19,269 nucleotides of DNA from Sphaerochaetaceae bacterium (GCA_023231265.1 JALNVT010000025.1:1-19269); one strand, 5' to 3'. Shown: positions 1 through 6,803, counted from the first letter of the stretch. Notes: generated from the sequence alone by a model not told the origin. Numbers and translations: made by a program.

Positions 1-9
1 GAGTTCACA

Positions 10-1011
10 ATGAAGAAATGCACAATGCAAGATATAGCTGACGAGCTGAACATATCCAGAGTGAGTGTCTGGAAGGTCTTCAACAACCAAGCTGGAGTCT
101 CAGAATCCCTTAAAAAAAGCGTCTATCAGACAGCAAGAAAGATGGGATACAGCAAGATTCCAGAGGAAAAAACTCTTGTAAAGAACAAGACAGTGGCTCT
201 TGTGGTATCTCGCCCTGATTCTTCAATATTTTGGACAAGCATAATTCATGATCTCTCTTTGAAGCTATCTTCAATTGACCTCACACTCGCATATGTGAGC
301 ATACCAACAACATACACAGAGGGATACACACTACCTGAGAATTTCAACACAACCAATTTTGATGGAGCAATTATCTTGAATATCTACGACAGCCAACTGC
401 TGAAGATGATAAGTGATGTGAAACTTCCTAAAGTTTATTTAGATACAACCACAGATATCTCTGTAGATGAATTGAAGGGAGACCTTCTTATAATTGAGGG
501 CATTGATACCGTCAAGAAAATCACATCACATCTCATTGAAGACAGACAGTGCAAAAAGATTGGTTTCATTGGTGATATAAGCTATGCAAAGACAAATTAT
601 GATAGATTCTGTGGTTACAAGATGGCTCTTGAGGACCACGGCATATCCCTTGATAAGAAGTACTGTCTTACGGACAACATCGGAATTTATGACTACTCTT
701 CAATGATAAGCAGATTTCTGGACTCTCTTCCAGCACTTCCAGATGCCTTTGTCTGTGCCAGTGATTATGTTGTTCAGTTTGTATATGAATACCTTTCAGT
801 GCATGGTGATTTTGATAGAGAAAAGATAATCATCACAGGCTTTGATGGAACATCAGAGTACCCAAGTATAACAAACAAAATAACGACAGCTTATGTAGAT
901 ACAACAAGTCTTGGAATCAGACTTGCAGAGCAAATAGAGTACAGAATGAGTAATCCAATGTCACCTCTTGAGGTGACCTATCTGTATCAGAAGGTGATGT
1001 TTAAAGATTGA
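10..1011 (+). CDS. LacI-family transcriptional regulator
   Basis: This 333-residue protein is a DNA-binding regulator that senses a small molecule, usually a sugar. Residues 5-50 form the LacI-type helix-turn-helix and hinge helix: Met-Gln-Asp-Ile-Ala, then an Ile-Ser-Arg-Val-Ser-Val-Trp recognition helix, ending at Met-Gly-Tyr. From about residue 60 to the end runs a periplasmic-binding-protein-like sensor, with the usual late segments for choosing a second regulator molecule (a Cys-Ala-Ser-Asp-Tyr turn) and the Gly-Phe-Asp-Gly-Thr motif near residue 279. The length is normal for the family. The ATG at position 10 follows GAG at positions 1-3 with a six-base spacer, a partial view of a Shine-Dalgarno sequence. 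Its target is unknown: the nearest downstream genes converge on it, so the operon it controls probably lies to the left of the window or is the gene itself. The family assignment is firm and the ligand is not known. Confidence 0.93.
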   Translation: MKKCTMQDIADELNISRVSVWKVFNNQAGVSESLKKSVYQTARKMGYSKIPEEKTLVKNKTVALVVSRPDSSIFWTSIIHDLSLKLSSIDLTLAYVSIPTTYTEGYTLPENFNTTNFDGAIILNIYDSQLLKMISDVKLPKVYLDTTTDISVDELKGDLLIIEGIDTVKKITSHLIEDRQCKKIGFIGDISYAKTNYDRFCGYKMALEDHGISLDKKYCLTDNIGIYDYSSMISRFLDSLPALPDAFVCASDYVVQFVYEYLSVHGDFDREKIIITGFDGTSEYPSITNKITTAYVDTTSLGIRLAEQIEYRMSNPMSPLEVTYLYQKVMFKD

Positions 1012-1028
1012 TCTTTGAGGCAAAGAAA

Positions 1029-1070
1029 AAGGTTGGGTCTCTGAATGAGATTCCAACCTTCTGTTTCTAT
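1029..1070. terminator. Bidirectional intrinsic terminator between convergent genes
   Basis: The arms AAGGTTGG (1029-1036) and CCAACCTT (1053-1060) pair perfectly, with TCTC/GAGA pairing inside. On the plus strand a T-rich stretch follows. On the minus strand the hairpin is followed by TTTTTCTTT. It lies between the LacI-type regulator and the acetyltransferase gene and can stop transcription from both sides. Confidence 0.8.
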
Positions 1071-1078
1071 ATCTTCGC

Positions 1079-1393
1079 TTATTTAATTGAGCAGGTAGGT
1101 CCACCTTTTTTGGCAACCATATACTTACCATATTCTTCCATGTGTCTCTTCATCCAGATATCAACATAAGGACAGGTTGCAATGATTATGTAGTTCTGAT
1201 TTTTGAAGTGATCAACTGCAAATTTTGTTATATCAGCTGCAATTCCCTGACCACGTAAAGATTCATCTACAAAGACCTTATCAAAACTCACCTTCTCATC
1301 TCTTTCAAAGGTGAAAGAAAAATCAACATACGCTACAACCTTTCCATCTCTTTCAAGGTATATTCTGTTCTCATTAATTTTATAATCGTTCAT
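1079..1393 (-). CDS. Small GNAT-family N-acetyltransferase (YjdJ type)
   Basis: A 104-residue member of the compact GCN5-related acetyltransferases (the Acetyltransf_CG/YjdJ type, COG2388). It carries the acetyl-CoA pyrophosphate loop as Ser-Leu-Arg-Gly-Gln-Gly-Ile-Ala. Downstream is the conserved Cys-Pro-Tyr-Val followed by a Trp and a Glu-Tyr, which in this family shapes the active site. Such proteins acetylate small amines or protein N-termini, but substrates are mostly unknown. I chose the ATG at 1393 over the one at 1405 because GGAG lies six bases upstream of 1393, while no ribosome binding site precedes 1405. It lies 35 bases downstream of the ACT-domain gene on the same strand, so the two are probably co-transcribed and end at the shared terminator at 1029-1070. 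The fold is clear and the substrate cannot be inferred. Confidence 0.85.
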   Translation of the reverse strand: MNDYKINENRIYLERDGKVVAYVDFSFTFERDEKVSFDKVFVDESLRGQGIAADITKFAVDHFKNQNYIIIATCPYVDIWMKRHMEEYGKYMVAKKGGPTCSIK

Positions 1394-1428
1394 ATGCCAC
1401 TCCATGTAACAATGATAATAGTAAATTC

Positions 1429-1797
1429 TTATTTAGTAAAATCATAACCTGCATTTTCAAGACAGATTTTAGCAGAATTCATATTCTCACTTTTTATCAG
1501 AACATAATCTGTGTTGTATGTTGATATTACAAAAAGGCCAATTGCATTTTCAGCAAGAACTTTTGAGATGTCAGCAATGATACCAATCAAAGAGAATTCC
1601 AATGGACCTTGAACTCTGAAACACTTCCAACTGGTATCGCTCTCCAATTTATTTTCAGGAACATCCTCTATAGGACATACAAGAGACAACTCTTCATCTG
1701 TCTTGGCAATGAATGTGTAATCTTTCTTGAGATCAACTCCATCTAAATTTTCAACCTTACATACTGCAAACTCTTTTTTTAAAATTTCTAAGACCAT
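1429..1797 (-). CDS. ACT-domain-containing protein (COG3603-like)
   Basis: A 122-residue protein whose second half (about residues 60-122) has the ACT-fold pattern: a Phe-Ser-Leu-Ile-Gly-Ile-Ile-Ala segment leading into a helix, then Ile-Gly-Leu-Phe-Val-Ile-Ser-Thr-Tyr-Asn-Thr-Asp-Tyr-Val-Leu-Ile. This last segment is the hallmark of the stand-alone tandem-ACT family COG3603, relatives of the arginine-sensor CASTOR fold. Such proteins bind amino acids, but the ligand and partner of the bacterial versions are largely unknown. The start is taken at the ATG at 1797. An AGGTG ribosome binding site sits about eight bases upstream and overlaps an alternative GTG codon at 1809 that has no such site of its own. 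The acetyltransferase follows on the same strand, suggesting a two-gene operon. Confidence 0.8.
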   Translation of the reverse strand: MVLEILKKEFAVCKVENLDGVDLKKDYTFIAKTDEELSLVCPIEDVPENKLESDTSWKCFRVQGPLEFSLIGIIADISKVLAENAIGLFVISTYNTDYVLIKSENMNSAKICLENAGYDFTK

Positions 1798-1825
1798 AAA
1801 AAAATTCACCTAATTAATTATTTTT

Positions 1826-1853
1826 CTAATATCCTATAATAATTAACGATCAA
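1826..1853 (-). promoter_or_regulatory. Weak candidate promoter for the ACT/GNAT pair
   Basis: Read on the minus strand, TTGATC (1848-1853) and TATTAG (1826-1831) are separated by 16 bases, and transcription would begin about 20 bases before the ribosome binding site. Each box departs from consensus and the region is AT-rich, so this is only suggestive. Confidence 0.3.
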
Positions 1854-1871
1854 TATCCAGTGAGAGAGATT

Positions 1872-1900
1872 TAAAAAAGGAGGGACATTTGGTCCCTCCT
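1872..1900 (-). terminator. Intrinsic terminator of the membrane-protein pair
   Basis: A perfect nine-base-pair stem, AGGAGGGAC (1878-1886) with GTCCCTCCT (1892-1900) around a five-base loop. Read on the minus strand it is followed by a run of six T. It lies 31 bases beyond the stop codon of the second membrane protein. Confidence 0.9.
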
Positions 1901-1930
1901 GAATATTATAGAAAATAATTATTCTACTTA

Positions 1931-2653
1931 TTATTGGTCTTTATTTGAATTGTTCTCATCAATAAGAGATTGAGCTTTCTTCTGAGTTGCCTTGAAGATA
2001 ACAAAAGCAAATGCCAGAGTCACAGCACCAAGAACAATGATCATTGTACCGGTCTGTCCAATCATTGAAGGAACAAAGATGCATATAGCAACACTCAATA
2101 CCATTGCAAATGTTGATAATTTCAGATCCTTTATGAAGTACTGATATCCAAGGGCACCAAACAGTGCTGGAAGAACATTATCAAAAGCAGGTTTCAATGT
2201 TGGATTCTGCAAAATTGGAGTCAAGGGAACAAGCAAAGCAACACCAAGAGCTATGACGAGCATTGTTACAAGAGCACTTGTTGCAATGGAAAGTGTCATG
2301 ATTATCTCATCTTCTTTTGTACCAGGTTGTGTTTGAGCTATCTCACGAGAGGAGAAAGCACATGGCAACTTGAGGTTTGTAAGGTTACCAGTTAAGAATG
2401 ATAGATAAACAGAGCCAACACCAAGCATTGGAGTGTATATCAAAAACTCAGCTGCTGATGATGGAATGTAGATAAGAAGCACTTTTATGACACCAGATCT
2501 GAATCCAGGCCAGTTGATATGAGAGCCTGTAACACTTGCAATTAAAAAGGGAACAGCCAGAAGAAGCACTATTCCAATGACCATCAAGATGGTTCCATAG
2601 GTATGTGTCTTTTCGATGTAATTATCATAATCAAATTCGTTTTCATCTTTCAT
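1931..2653 (-). CDS. Polytopic membrane protein, partner of the DUF5058-like protein
   Basis: A 240-residue integral membrane protein of unknown function. A hydrophilic acidic N-terminus (about 20 residues) precedes five to seven hydrophobic segments, at roughly residues 20-42, 55-100 (one or two spans), 120-148, 158-175, 183-202 and 205-228, and a charged C-terminal tail. A soluble loop near residues 95-118 contains Ser-Arg-Glu-Ile-Ala and Pro-Gly-Thr-Lys-Glu-Asp-Glu. The start at 2653 is decided by GGAGGT seven bases upstream. That site lies inside the last codons of the preceding gene, whose stop ends one base before this ATG, so translation is coupled. A longer reading from 2686 would overlap that gene and lacks a ribosome binding site. 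The coupling implies a fixed two-subunit complex, probably a transporter; I have only a vague memory of such pairs next to peptidases in Firmicutes, and no peptidase lies here. Confidence 0.8.
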   Translation of the reverse strand: MKDENEFDYDNYIEKTHTYGTILMVIGIVLLLAVPFLIASVTGSHINWPGFRSGVIKVLLIYIPSSAAEFLIYTPMLGVGSVYLSFLTGNLTNLKLPCAFSSREIAQTQPGTKEDEIIMTLSIATSALVTMLVIALGVALLVPLTPILQNPTLKPAFDNVLPALFGALGYQYFIKDLKLSTFAMVLSVAICIFVPSMIGQTGTMIIVLGAVTLAFAFVIFKATQKKAQSLIDENNSNKDQ

Positions 2654-2654
2654 A

Positions 2655-3407
2655 TTACATACCTCCAAAGAATTGAGCAAAGCCAACAGAGGCTGCCATT
2701 GCGATTACCATTGATAGAGCTAGTGAGAAGGATTCAAGACCTTTATGTCCTTTCTTCTTTATCAAGTATTCAAAGATTGCCATCACTATTGCAGATACAA
2801 TTGCTGTCAAAATAGGAACTTCAGCACCATACACAATGAAATCTGCTACGTAATTACCGATGAATGCAGAACACAGAGCGATGAACATTGCAACCATTGC
2901 AATGCTTGAGAAGGAAGGTCCATGTTTTTTAACTGATCCATCATTTTTCTTTCCTGCTAACTTTTTGGTGTAGGGCTTCAAGAAAAGAGCGGTGAACACA
3001 CAGCTCCATATGATACCTATTGTCATGATGAGCAATATGGTGACAAGGTCGCTCATATTCAGCACTGCAGAATCAAGTGTCTTACCAAGACCTTCAGCTG
3101 CAATCTGAGCAACAGTAGCTTCATACTGAAGATTACCAATAACAGACAACCTCAACCATGCAACAGGAACCCCCAGACTACCAGCCAGTGCCAGAACTCC
3201 AAGAAGTGTTGAGATACTTGGAATTGCTGTGAAGGTTGCAGATGATGTTATCGCTCTTCTCAAGATTTTCTTATCCATTCCCATAGAAATTCCTGCACGG
3301 TAACTTCGTATGAGGAAGAATATACAAAATCCAACCACAAATGCCAAAACCAATCCCACAATGAGGTACAGTTTTCCAGCATTCGCTATTTGTAAATAAT
3401 TATTCAT
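2655..3407 (-). CDS. DUF5058-like integral membrane protein
   Basis: A 250-residue membrane protein with about six hydrophobic segments, near residues 12-34, 52-78, 113-140, 162-188, 192-214 and 224-247. Cytoplasmic-type positive loops are present, for example Lys-Pro-Tyr-Thr-Lys-Lys-Leu-Ala-Gly-Lys-Lys around 142-152. The N-terminus (Asn-Asn-Tyr-Leu-Gln-Ile-Ala-Asn-Ala-Gly-Lys-Leu-Tyr) and overall length resemble what I recall of the DUF5058 family; a profile search would settle it. GGAG lies a few bases upstream of the ATG at 3407, which gives a clear start. It heads a two-gene unit whose second gene begins one base after this stop codon and which ends at the terminator at 1872-1900. A perfect palindrome at 3466-3482 lies about 60 bases upstream and may be its operator. 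Transport is inferred from topology and pairing only. Confidence 0.75.
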   Translation of the reverse strand: MNNYLQIANAGKLYLIVGLVLAFVVGFCIFFLIRSYRAGISMGMDKKILRRAITSSATFTAIPSISTLLGVLALAGSLGVPVAWLRLSVIGNLQYEATVAQIAAEGLGKTLDSAVLNMSDLVTILLIMTIGIIWSCVFTALFLKPYTKKLAGKKNDGSVKKHGPSFSSIAMVAMFIALCSAFIGNYVADFIVYGAEVPILTAIVSAIVMAIFEYLIKKKGHKGLESFSLALSMVIAMAASVGFAQFFGGM

Positions 3408-3465
3408 TAAACTCTCCTTCTTAAGACAATACTATTATTTCCCCTTGTTTTCTAGATACCCCAAG

Positions 3466-3482
3466 TTTTTGAGACTCAAAAA
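3466..3482. promoter_or_regulatory. 17-base palindrome upstream of the membrane pair, possible operator
   Basis: TTTTTGAG and CTCAAAAA flank a single central A (3466-3482), a perfect inverted repeat 59 bases before the start of the DUF5058-like gene. Its size and symmetry suit a dimeric repressor site. On the minus strand, TTGAGT with a 17-base spacer leads only to a poor -10 box, so I do not call the promoter itself. Confidence 0.4.
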
Positions 3483-3534
3483 AATAAAATCCGATGACAA
3501 AAATAAATAAGACCACACAATTATAAATCATGCA

Positions 3535-3551
3535 GTCTCAATAATTTTGAG
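3535..3551 (-). terminator. Short stem-loop after the lactonase gene, weak terminator candidate
   Basis: The arms TCTCAA and TTGAGA pair around TAATT just beyond the lactonase stop codon (minus strand). No U-rich tail follows, so it may only protect the 3' end or be incidental. Confidence 0.35.
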
Positions 3552-3558
3552 ATACCTA

Positions 3559-4575
3559 TCAGATGTTGATGGCACAGACTGGAGTACCAGTCTCAAAAAC
3601 AAAGACCAACTCATCTTCAATCATGCCATCCGAATCAATGTGATACACCTCGATGCAATCTGAATCCTGAAGTGGAACGAGAACCCATCTGCCATCTTTA
3701 GAGAAGCAGAAGTCTCTTGGACATTTTCCACCAAGCTTGATTGTCTTCATATCGACCACTCTGTCATCTTCAAAGATCTTGAACTGTCTCAGTGTGTCTG
3801 AAAAACGATTTGATGTTGTGAGAACATTGTGCTTTCCCATCTTAATTGCAGCAGGATTTGATACATTCATCTTTTCTTCTTTTTCATTATCTAGCTCCTG
3901 CTCAAAGGTCCATGACTTGCTCTTGCTATCATAGTTGTAGATCAGAAGCTTGGGTACGAGCTCACATATAACATATAATTTATTGCTCTTGATCAGCATG
4001 TGGCGGGGGCCATAACCCTTTGGTGTCACTATTCCACCAATGACTTTCAGGTCATCACAGCTTCTGTCCAAAATATGAATTAGATCGCATCCTAAATCTG
4101 AAACCATTATGGTGTTTTTAAAAAGTGCCACGAAATGAGGATGAGGAGAGCTCTGTCTTTCCTTATTTATGCTGCTTCCTTCAAGCTGAAGATTGCCTTC
4201 CTTCCCATCATCAAGATTGTGGTAGCATATATTTCCAGTTGCATAATTGCACCAAAGAAGTCTGTTTGTATTCTCATCATAACAGACATAACATGTGGAG
4301 AGTCCTCTTGATGACACTCTAGATTTGACCTCCAAGGTTTCTGAATCCAAGATAGAGATCTCACCAAATTCAGTAAATCTCTCTGAAGCTACATAAAGCT
4401 CCCCTTTTTTCTTGTTGAGATAGAAATACTCTGGATTATCTACTGTTTCAACAACTCTCTCCTGTGTTAGAATTCCTGTTTTAGAATCAAGAGAGACAAC
4501 ACTCAATCCTTTTCCTTTGGCATTTGGCAATGATGTCTCTTTGTTGCTGTAGCAACCTATATAAAACTTCTCCAT
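3559..4575 (-). CDS. Lactonase-family seven-bladed beta-propeller protein
   Basis: A 338-residue cytoplasmic protein of the lactonase family that includes 6-phosphogluconolactonase YbhE/Pgl (PF10282). Family landmarks appear in order: Tyr-Ile-Gly-Cys-Tyr at the start; Asn-Pro-Glu-Tyr-Phe near 47; Ala-Ser-Glu-Arg near 63; Ser-Pro-His-Pro-His-Phe-Val followed by Val-Ser-Asp-Leu-Gly-Cys-Asp near 143-162; Gly-Pro-Arg-His-Met near 188; Cys-Glu-Leu-Val near 203; Thr-Ser-Asn-Arg-Phe-Ser-Asp near 253; and Pro-Arg-Asp-Phe with Gln-Asp-Ser-Asp-Cys-Ile near 286-310. These include the His, Glu and Arg residues expected to line the lactone site. GGAG precedes the ATG with a seven-base spacer. It is divergent from the AraR-like regulator, so it may serve the same sugar pathway by opening a lactone made by an oxidoreductase. 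That role is inference, and the true lactone is unknown. Confidence 0.85.
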   Translation of the reverse strand: MEKFYIGCYSNKETSLPNAKGKGLSVVSLDSKTGILTQERVVETVDNPEYFYLNKKKGELYVASERFTEFGEISILDSETLEVKSRVSSRGLSTCYVCYDENTNRLLWCNYATGNICYHNLDDGKEGNLQLEGSSINKERQSSPHPHFVALFKNTIMVSDLGCDLIHILDRSCDDLKVIGGIVTPKGYGPRHMLIKSNKLYVICELVPKLLIYNYDSKSKSWTFEQELDNEKEEKMNVSNPAAIKMGKHNVLTTSNRFSDTLRQFKIFEDDRVVDMKTIKLGGKCPRDFCFSKDGRWVLVPLQDSDCIEVYHIDSDGMIEDELVFVFETGTPVCAINI

Positions 4576-4727
4576 TTTTTGACTCCTTCATTTTGATGAA
4601 CGCAGAACCATACGAAGAGATTATGAACACTGCATCCAAATCTTCCATTCAAGTCTGCCAAGAACAGAGAGTACATTTCAACATCCTTTGCTCCAATCAG
4701 CACCACTTCATATGATTCACAGTACTC
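4557..4727 (-). pseudogene. Possible 3' remnant of an unidentified gene
   Basis: On the minus strand a 56-codon frame stays open from just after a TAA at 4728-4730 to a TAG at 4557-4559, running into the lactonase start out of frame. It reads Val-Val-Leu-Ile-Gly-Ala-Lys-Asp-Val-Glu-Met-Tyr-Ser-Leu-Phe and looks protein-like. It has no ATG near its beginning and no ribosome binding site. Base composition here is closer to the genes than to the AT-rich spacer beyond it. I do not recognise the family. It may be a decayed gene end or chance. Confidence 0.25.
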
Positions 4728-4976
4728 TTAATTATTATACCTACGTTTTGATAAACACAAGAAAGTATTTGAAAATATATAAAATTAATGCAAAATAAGA
4801 TAATGAATGTAAAATTTTATAAACATTCACAGAAAAATAACAAAACCTTTGCAACACCATCTCATGTATGATATACAGAAAGACAGAGCCCAGTGAAGAT
4901 TCACCACTTTAAAGAAATGATTGTGAAACAATCTTGAATCCTTAAAATTGATATATCAACAAACTCAAAAAGAATG

Positions 4977-4995
4977 TATTTGCATGCATTATAAG
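4977..4995. promoter_or_regulatory. Candidate operator TTGCATGCAT upstream of the AraR-like regulator
   Basis: The eight-base palindrome TGCATGCA (4981-4988) sits directly before TATAAG (4990-4995), a possible -10 box. The same ten-base core TTGCATGCAT, also followed by a TATA box, occurs upstream of the transporter operon at 6664-6673. AraR-like regulators bind palindromes of similar shape (TTGTAC half sites), so autoregulation by the adjacent gene is plausible. Confidence 0.4.
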
Positions 4996-5060
4996 ATAAA
5001 TTATGTTCAACTAAAAAATTGAATAAACTTATCTTTCATTTTTAGTTTGAATAAGTTAGT

Positions 5061-5079
5061 ATTTAACTGCAAGTTAAAT
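5061..5079. promoter_or_regulatory. 19-base inverted repeat just upstream of the regulator start
   Basis: The perfect arms ATTTAACT (5061-5068) and AGTTAAAT (5072-5079) are separated by GCA and end six bases before the AAAGGA ribosome binding site. It could be a repressor site or a leader hairpin that influences translation of the TTG-started regulator gene. Confidence 0.4.
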
Positions 5080-5098
5080 TACAGAAAGGAAGAATATT

Positions 5099-6223
5099 TT
5101 GGCCATATTGTATAAAAAAATATATAATGAGATATATAATCAAATCGCACAAGGATATTATCATATTGGAGACAAAATTCCTTCTGAAAAAGAAATCTCA
5201 GACTCATACAGTGTGAGCAGAATCACATCCAAAAGAGTTCTTGATGAATTGGAGAAAGAAGGCATTGTAAACAGAGTCCGCGGAAAAGGTTCTTTCTTGA
5301 TCAAAAATATTGAGGGAGCCAGTGTCTTCGATAGCAATCAGAAAGACAGAGGATCAATTGCCATAATCTTTCCAACATCTCATGATTTCGGGTCTTTCGC
5401 TGCAACCCTTGAAGGTTGCACGAAGGTGATTACCGAAAAAGGATACAAACCCAACCTATATTTCCGATTCAGCAATCTCGCTGAAGTTGAGGAGCTACTT
5501 GAGTCATTGTTGGAGGATAACATTCAAGGAGTCATCTACTATCCTTACTCACTTCTAGATAGCTATGAGATTCTCAACAACTATTTGTTCAATCATGTAC
5601 CGATTGTTACAGTGGATAAATATTACAGTGGAATTAAAATAAAATCAGTGTGCAGCGATAATTTCAAATCCGGAAAGATTGCTACAGATTATCTAATCAA
5701 ACTTGGTCACAAAAAAATTGGATTCTTATCTGATGTATCTCTTGAAGGAATATCTTCAATAAGAGATCGTTATTATGGCTACTGTGAAGCTCTCAAAGAA
5801 AACAACCTTCCTTATGATAAGAAATGCATATGCATTGATAGAGTTGATACTGAATTCATGAGACATTATGATGAGCAGCACTACATAACAGAACTCAAAA
5901 ATTTATATGACAGTGGAATAACTGCATTGATTGCAATCAATGATATTGTTGCATCCTATGTATTTAGAGTTGCCAAGATTTTAGACATCCGAATTCCAGA
6001 GGATCTCTCTGTTATTGGCTTTGATGGAATTCCTTTCTCAGAATTTCAGGAAATTCCTCTCACAACTGTTCTGCAGGATTTCAACAAGATGGGAGAAGAT
6101 GCAGCAAACCTTGTAATTGATGAGATAAACGGAATACATCGTACATCCATAAAGGACCTTCCAGTGTATCTTGTTGAAAGAAGCTCATGCTCAATACCAT
6201 ACACACAGAGAACATCAAGATAA
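5099..6223 (+). CDS. AraR-like regulator: GntR-type HTH with LacI-type sugar sensor
   Basis: A 374-residue chimeric regulator. Residues 1-70 are a GntR-family winged helix: Leu-Tyr-Lys-Lys-Ile-Tyr-Asn-Glu-Ile, Gly-Asp-Lys-Ile-Pro-Ser-Glu-Lys-Glu, Ser-Val-Ser-Arg-Ile-Thr-Ser-Lys-Arg, and Val-Arg-Gly-Lys-Gly-Ser-Phe. Residues 85-370 are a LacI/periplasmic-binding-type sensor with Gly-His-Lys-Lys-Ile-Gly-Phe near 202 and Ile-Gly-Phe-Asp-Gly-Ile near 306. This is the domain order of Bacillus AraR. The TTG start is used because AAAGGA lies eight bases upstream, no ATG follows nearby, and the DNA-binding domain begins immediately. It precedes the sugar transporter and alpha-mannosidase operon on the same strand but ends at its own terminator, so it probably controls that operon separately and perhaps itself. 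An alpha-mannoside or a breakdown product is the inferred effector. Confidence 0.9.
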   Translation: MAILYKKIYNEIYNQIAQGYYHIGDKIPSEKEISDSYSVSRITSKRVLDELEKEGIVNRVRGKGSFLIKNIEGASVFDSNQKDRGSIAIIFPTSHDFGSFAATLEGCTKVITEKGYKPNLYFRFSNLAEVEELLESLLEDNIQGVIYYPYSLLDSYEILNNYLFNHVPIVTVDKYYSGIKIKSVCSDNFKSGKIATDYLIKLGHKKIGFLSDVSLEGISSIRDRYYGYCEALKENNLPYDKKCICIDRVDTEFMRHYDEQHYITELKNLYDSGITALIAINDIVASYVFRVAKILDIRIPEDLSVIGFDGIPFSEFQEIPLTTVLQDFNKMGEDAANLVIDEINGIHRTSIKDLPVYLVERSSCSIPYTQRTSR

Positions 6224-6236
6224 AAACATGTTTAAT

Positions 6237-6271
6237 ATAGATCAAAATTAAAATAGTTTTGATCTATTTTT
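6237..6271 (+). terminator. Intrinsic terminator of the AraR-like regulator
   Basis: The perfect eleven-base arms ATAGATCAAAA (6237-6247) and TTTTGATCTAT (6257-6267) run directly into a T-run. It begins 13 bases after the stop codon and separates the regulator transcript from the transporter operon. Confidence 0.9.
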
Positions 6272-6650
6272 ACATACTTATGTCATAAATCTAAATCCAA
6301 ATTCACAATCAATAATATCTATCTCAAATCTGCCAATCCAATCAATTCAGGTGTCAGTCATTTTCAAAACAGCTAAATGAAGACTTAGAAATGAAGATTG
6401 AGGATGCTCATTTTTTAAAACAGAAGATCTCACTCAACAGATCCATATGTTAGATCTACCTCAAATCTAACAGAATTTGAGCTTCATCTTCAATTATCAG
6501 TTCAGAAAATTCACAGATTTATTTGCTGTTAAGCCAGAACTTCCTATTTTTTTCTGAAATAGATTTTTACAGCAACTCAAAGCATTATGTACATCAATTT
6601 TGAATCAATCACCATCTAAAGTTATGATAATTCAATGGACATCAAAACTC
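6272..6650. other. Gene-free spacer with nested inverted repeats, possible structured RNA
   Basis: I find no credible gene in any frame. Short open stretches such as Asp-Trp-Ile-Gly-Arg-Phe-Glu-Ile-Asp on the minus strand near 6290-6345 are broken by stops and could be remnants. The segment 6368-6575 shows nested complementarity. AACAGC (6368-6373) pairs with GCTGTT (6525-6530). GAAGAT (6393-6398) pairs with ATCTTC (6486-6491). GCTCA (6406-6410) pairs with TGAGC (6478-6482). TGTTAGAT (6448-6455) pairs with ATCTAACA (6465-6472). In an alternative fold TTGCTGT (6523-6529) pairs with ACAGCAA (6569-6575). No obvious promoter or U-tract marks a transcript. Confidence 0.35.
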
Positions 6651-6657
6651 ATAAAAA

Positions 6658-6678
6658 TTGGTATTGCATGCATATAAT
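6658..6678. promoter_or_regulatory. Second TTGCATGCAT operator candidate, upstream of the transporter operon
   Basis: TGCATGCA (6665-6672) abuts a perfect TATAAT (6673-6678). No good -35 box stands 17 bases before it. The arrangement copies the one at 4981-4995 upstream of the regulator gene, which suggests a common repressor acting at both places. Confidence 0.4.
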
Positions 6679-6756
6679 CTTAAGATACATCAGTTAATAT
6701 ATTTTTTATCAAATGATATATAAATTTCGGCATATATATAATTATTTATATTTTTA

Positions 6757-6785
6757 TTGACAGATAATATATCCTACCCTATCAT
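6757..6785 (+). promoter_or_regulatory. Sigma-70-type promoter of the mannoside operon
   Basis: A consensus TTGACA (6757-6762) is followed after exactly 17 bases by TATCAT (6780-6785). Transcription would start near 6792, giving a leader of about 64 bases that contains the hairpin at 6804-6841 and the ribosome binding site. This is the best promoter match in front of the binding-protein gene. Confidence 0.75.
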
Positions 6786-6803
6786 TATGTATATATTAAA
6801 GTA

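Larger units (their letters stand above)
4576..5098. other. Divergent spacer between lactonase and AraR-like regulator
   Basis: No complete gene is visible. The part next to the lactonase (about 4560-4727) is less AT-rich and holds a 56-codon minus-strand open frame described separately. The rest, 4730-5098, is very AT-rich and contains several inverted repeats. TGAATGT and ACATTCA (4804-4829) face each other. GATTGT and ACAATC (4919-4933) flank GAA. TTGATATATCAA (4948-4959) is fully palindromic. TGCATGCA (4981-4988) is followed at once by a TATAAG box. ATTTAACT and AGTTAAAT (5061-5079) flank GCA just before the regulator's ribosome binding site. AACTTAT and ATAAGTT also face each other at about 5026-5057. 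Such density of symmetry fits a regulated divergent control region. Confidence 0.6.

Noticed and set aside
4543..4556. GTTGCT/AGCAAC repeat near the start of the lactonase gene
   Set aside because: Short arms around two bases within codons 7-11; more likely coding coincidence than an operator.
4524..4715. Plus-strand open frame of 63 codons opposite the lactonase start
   Set aside because: No ribosome binding site, overlaps the lactonase coding region in antisense, and no protein family features.
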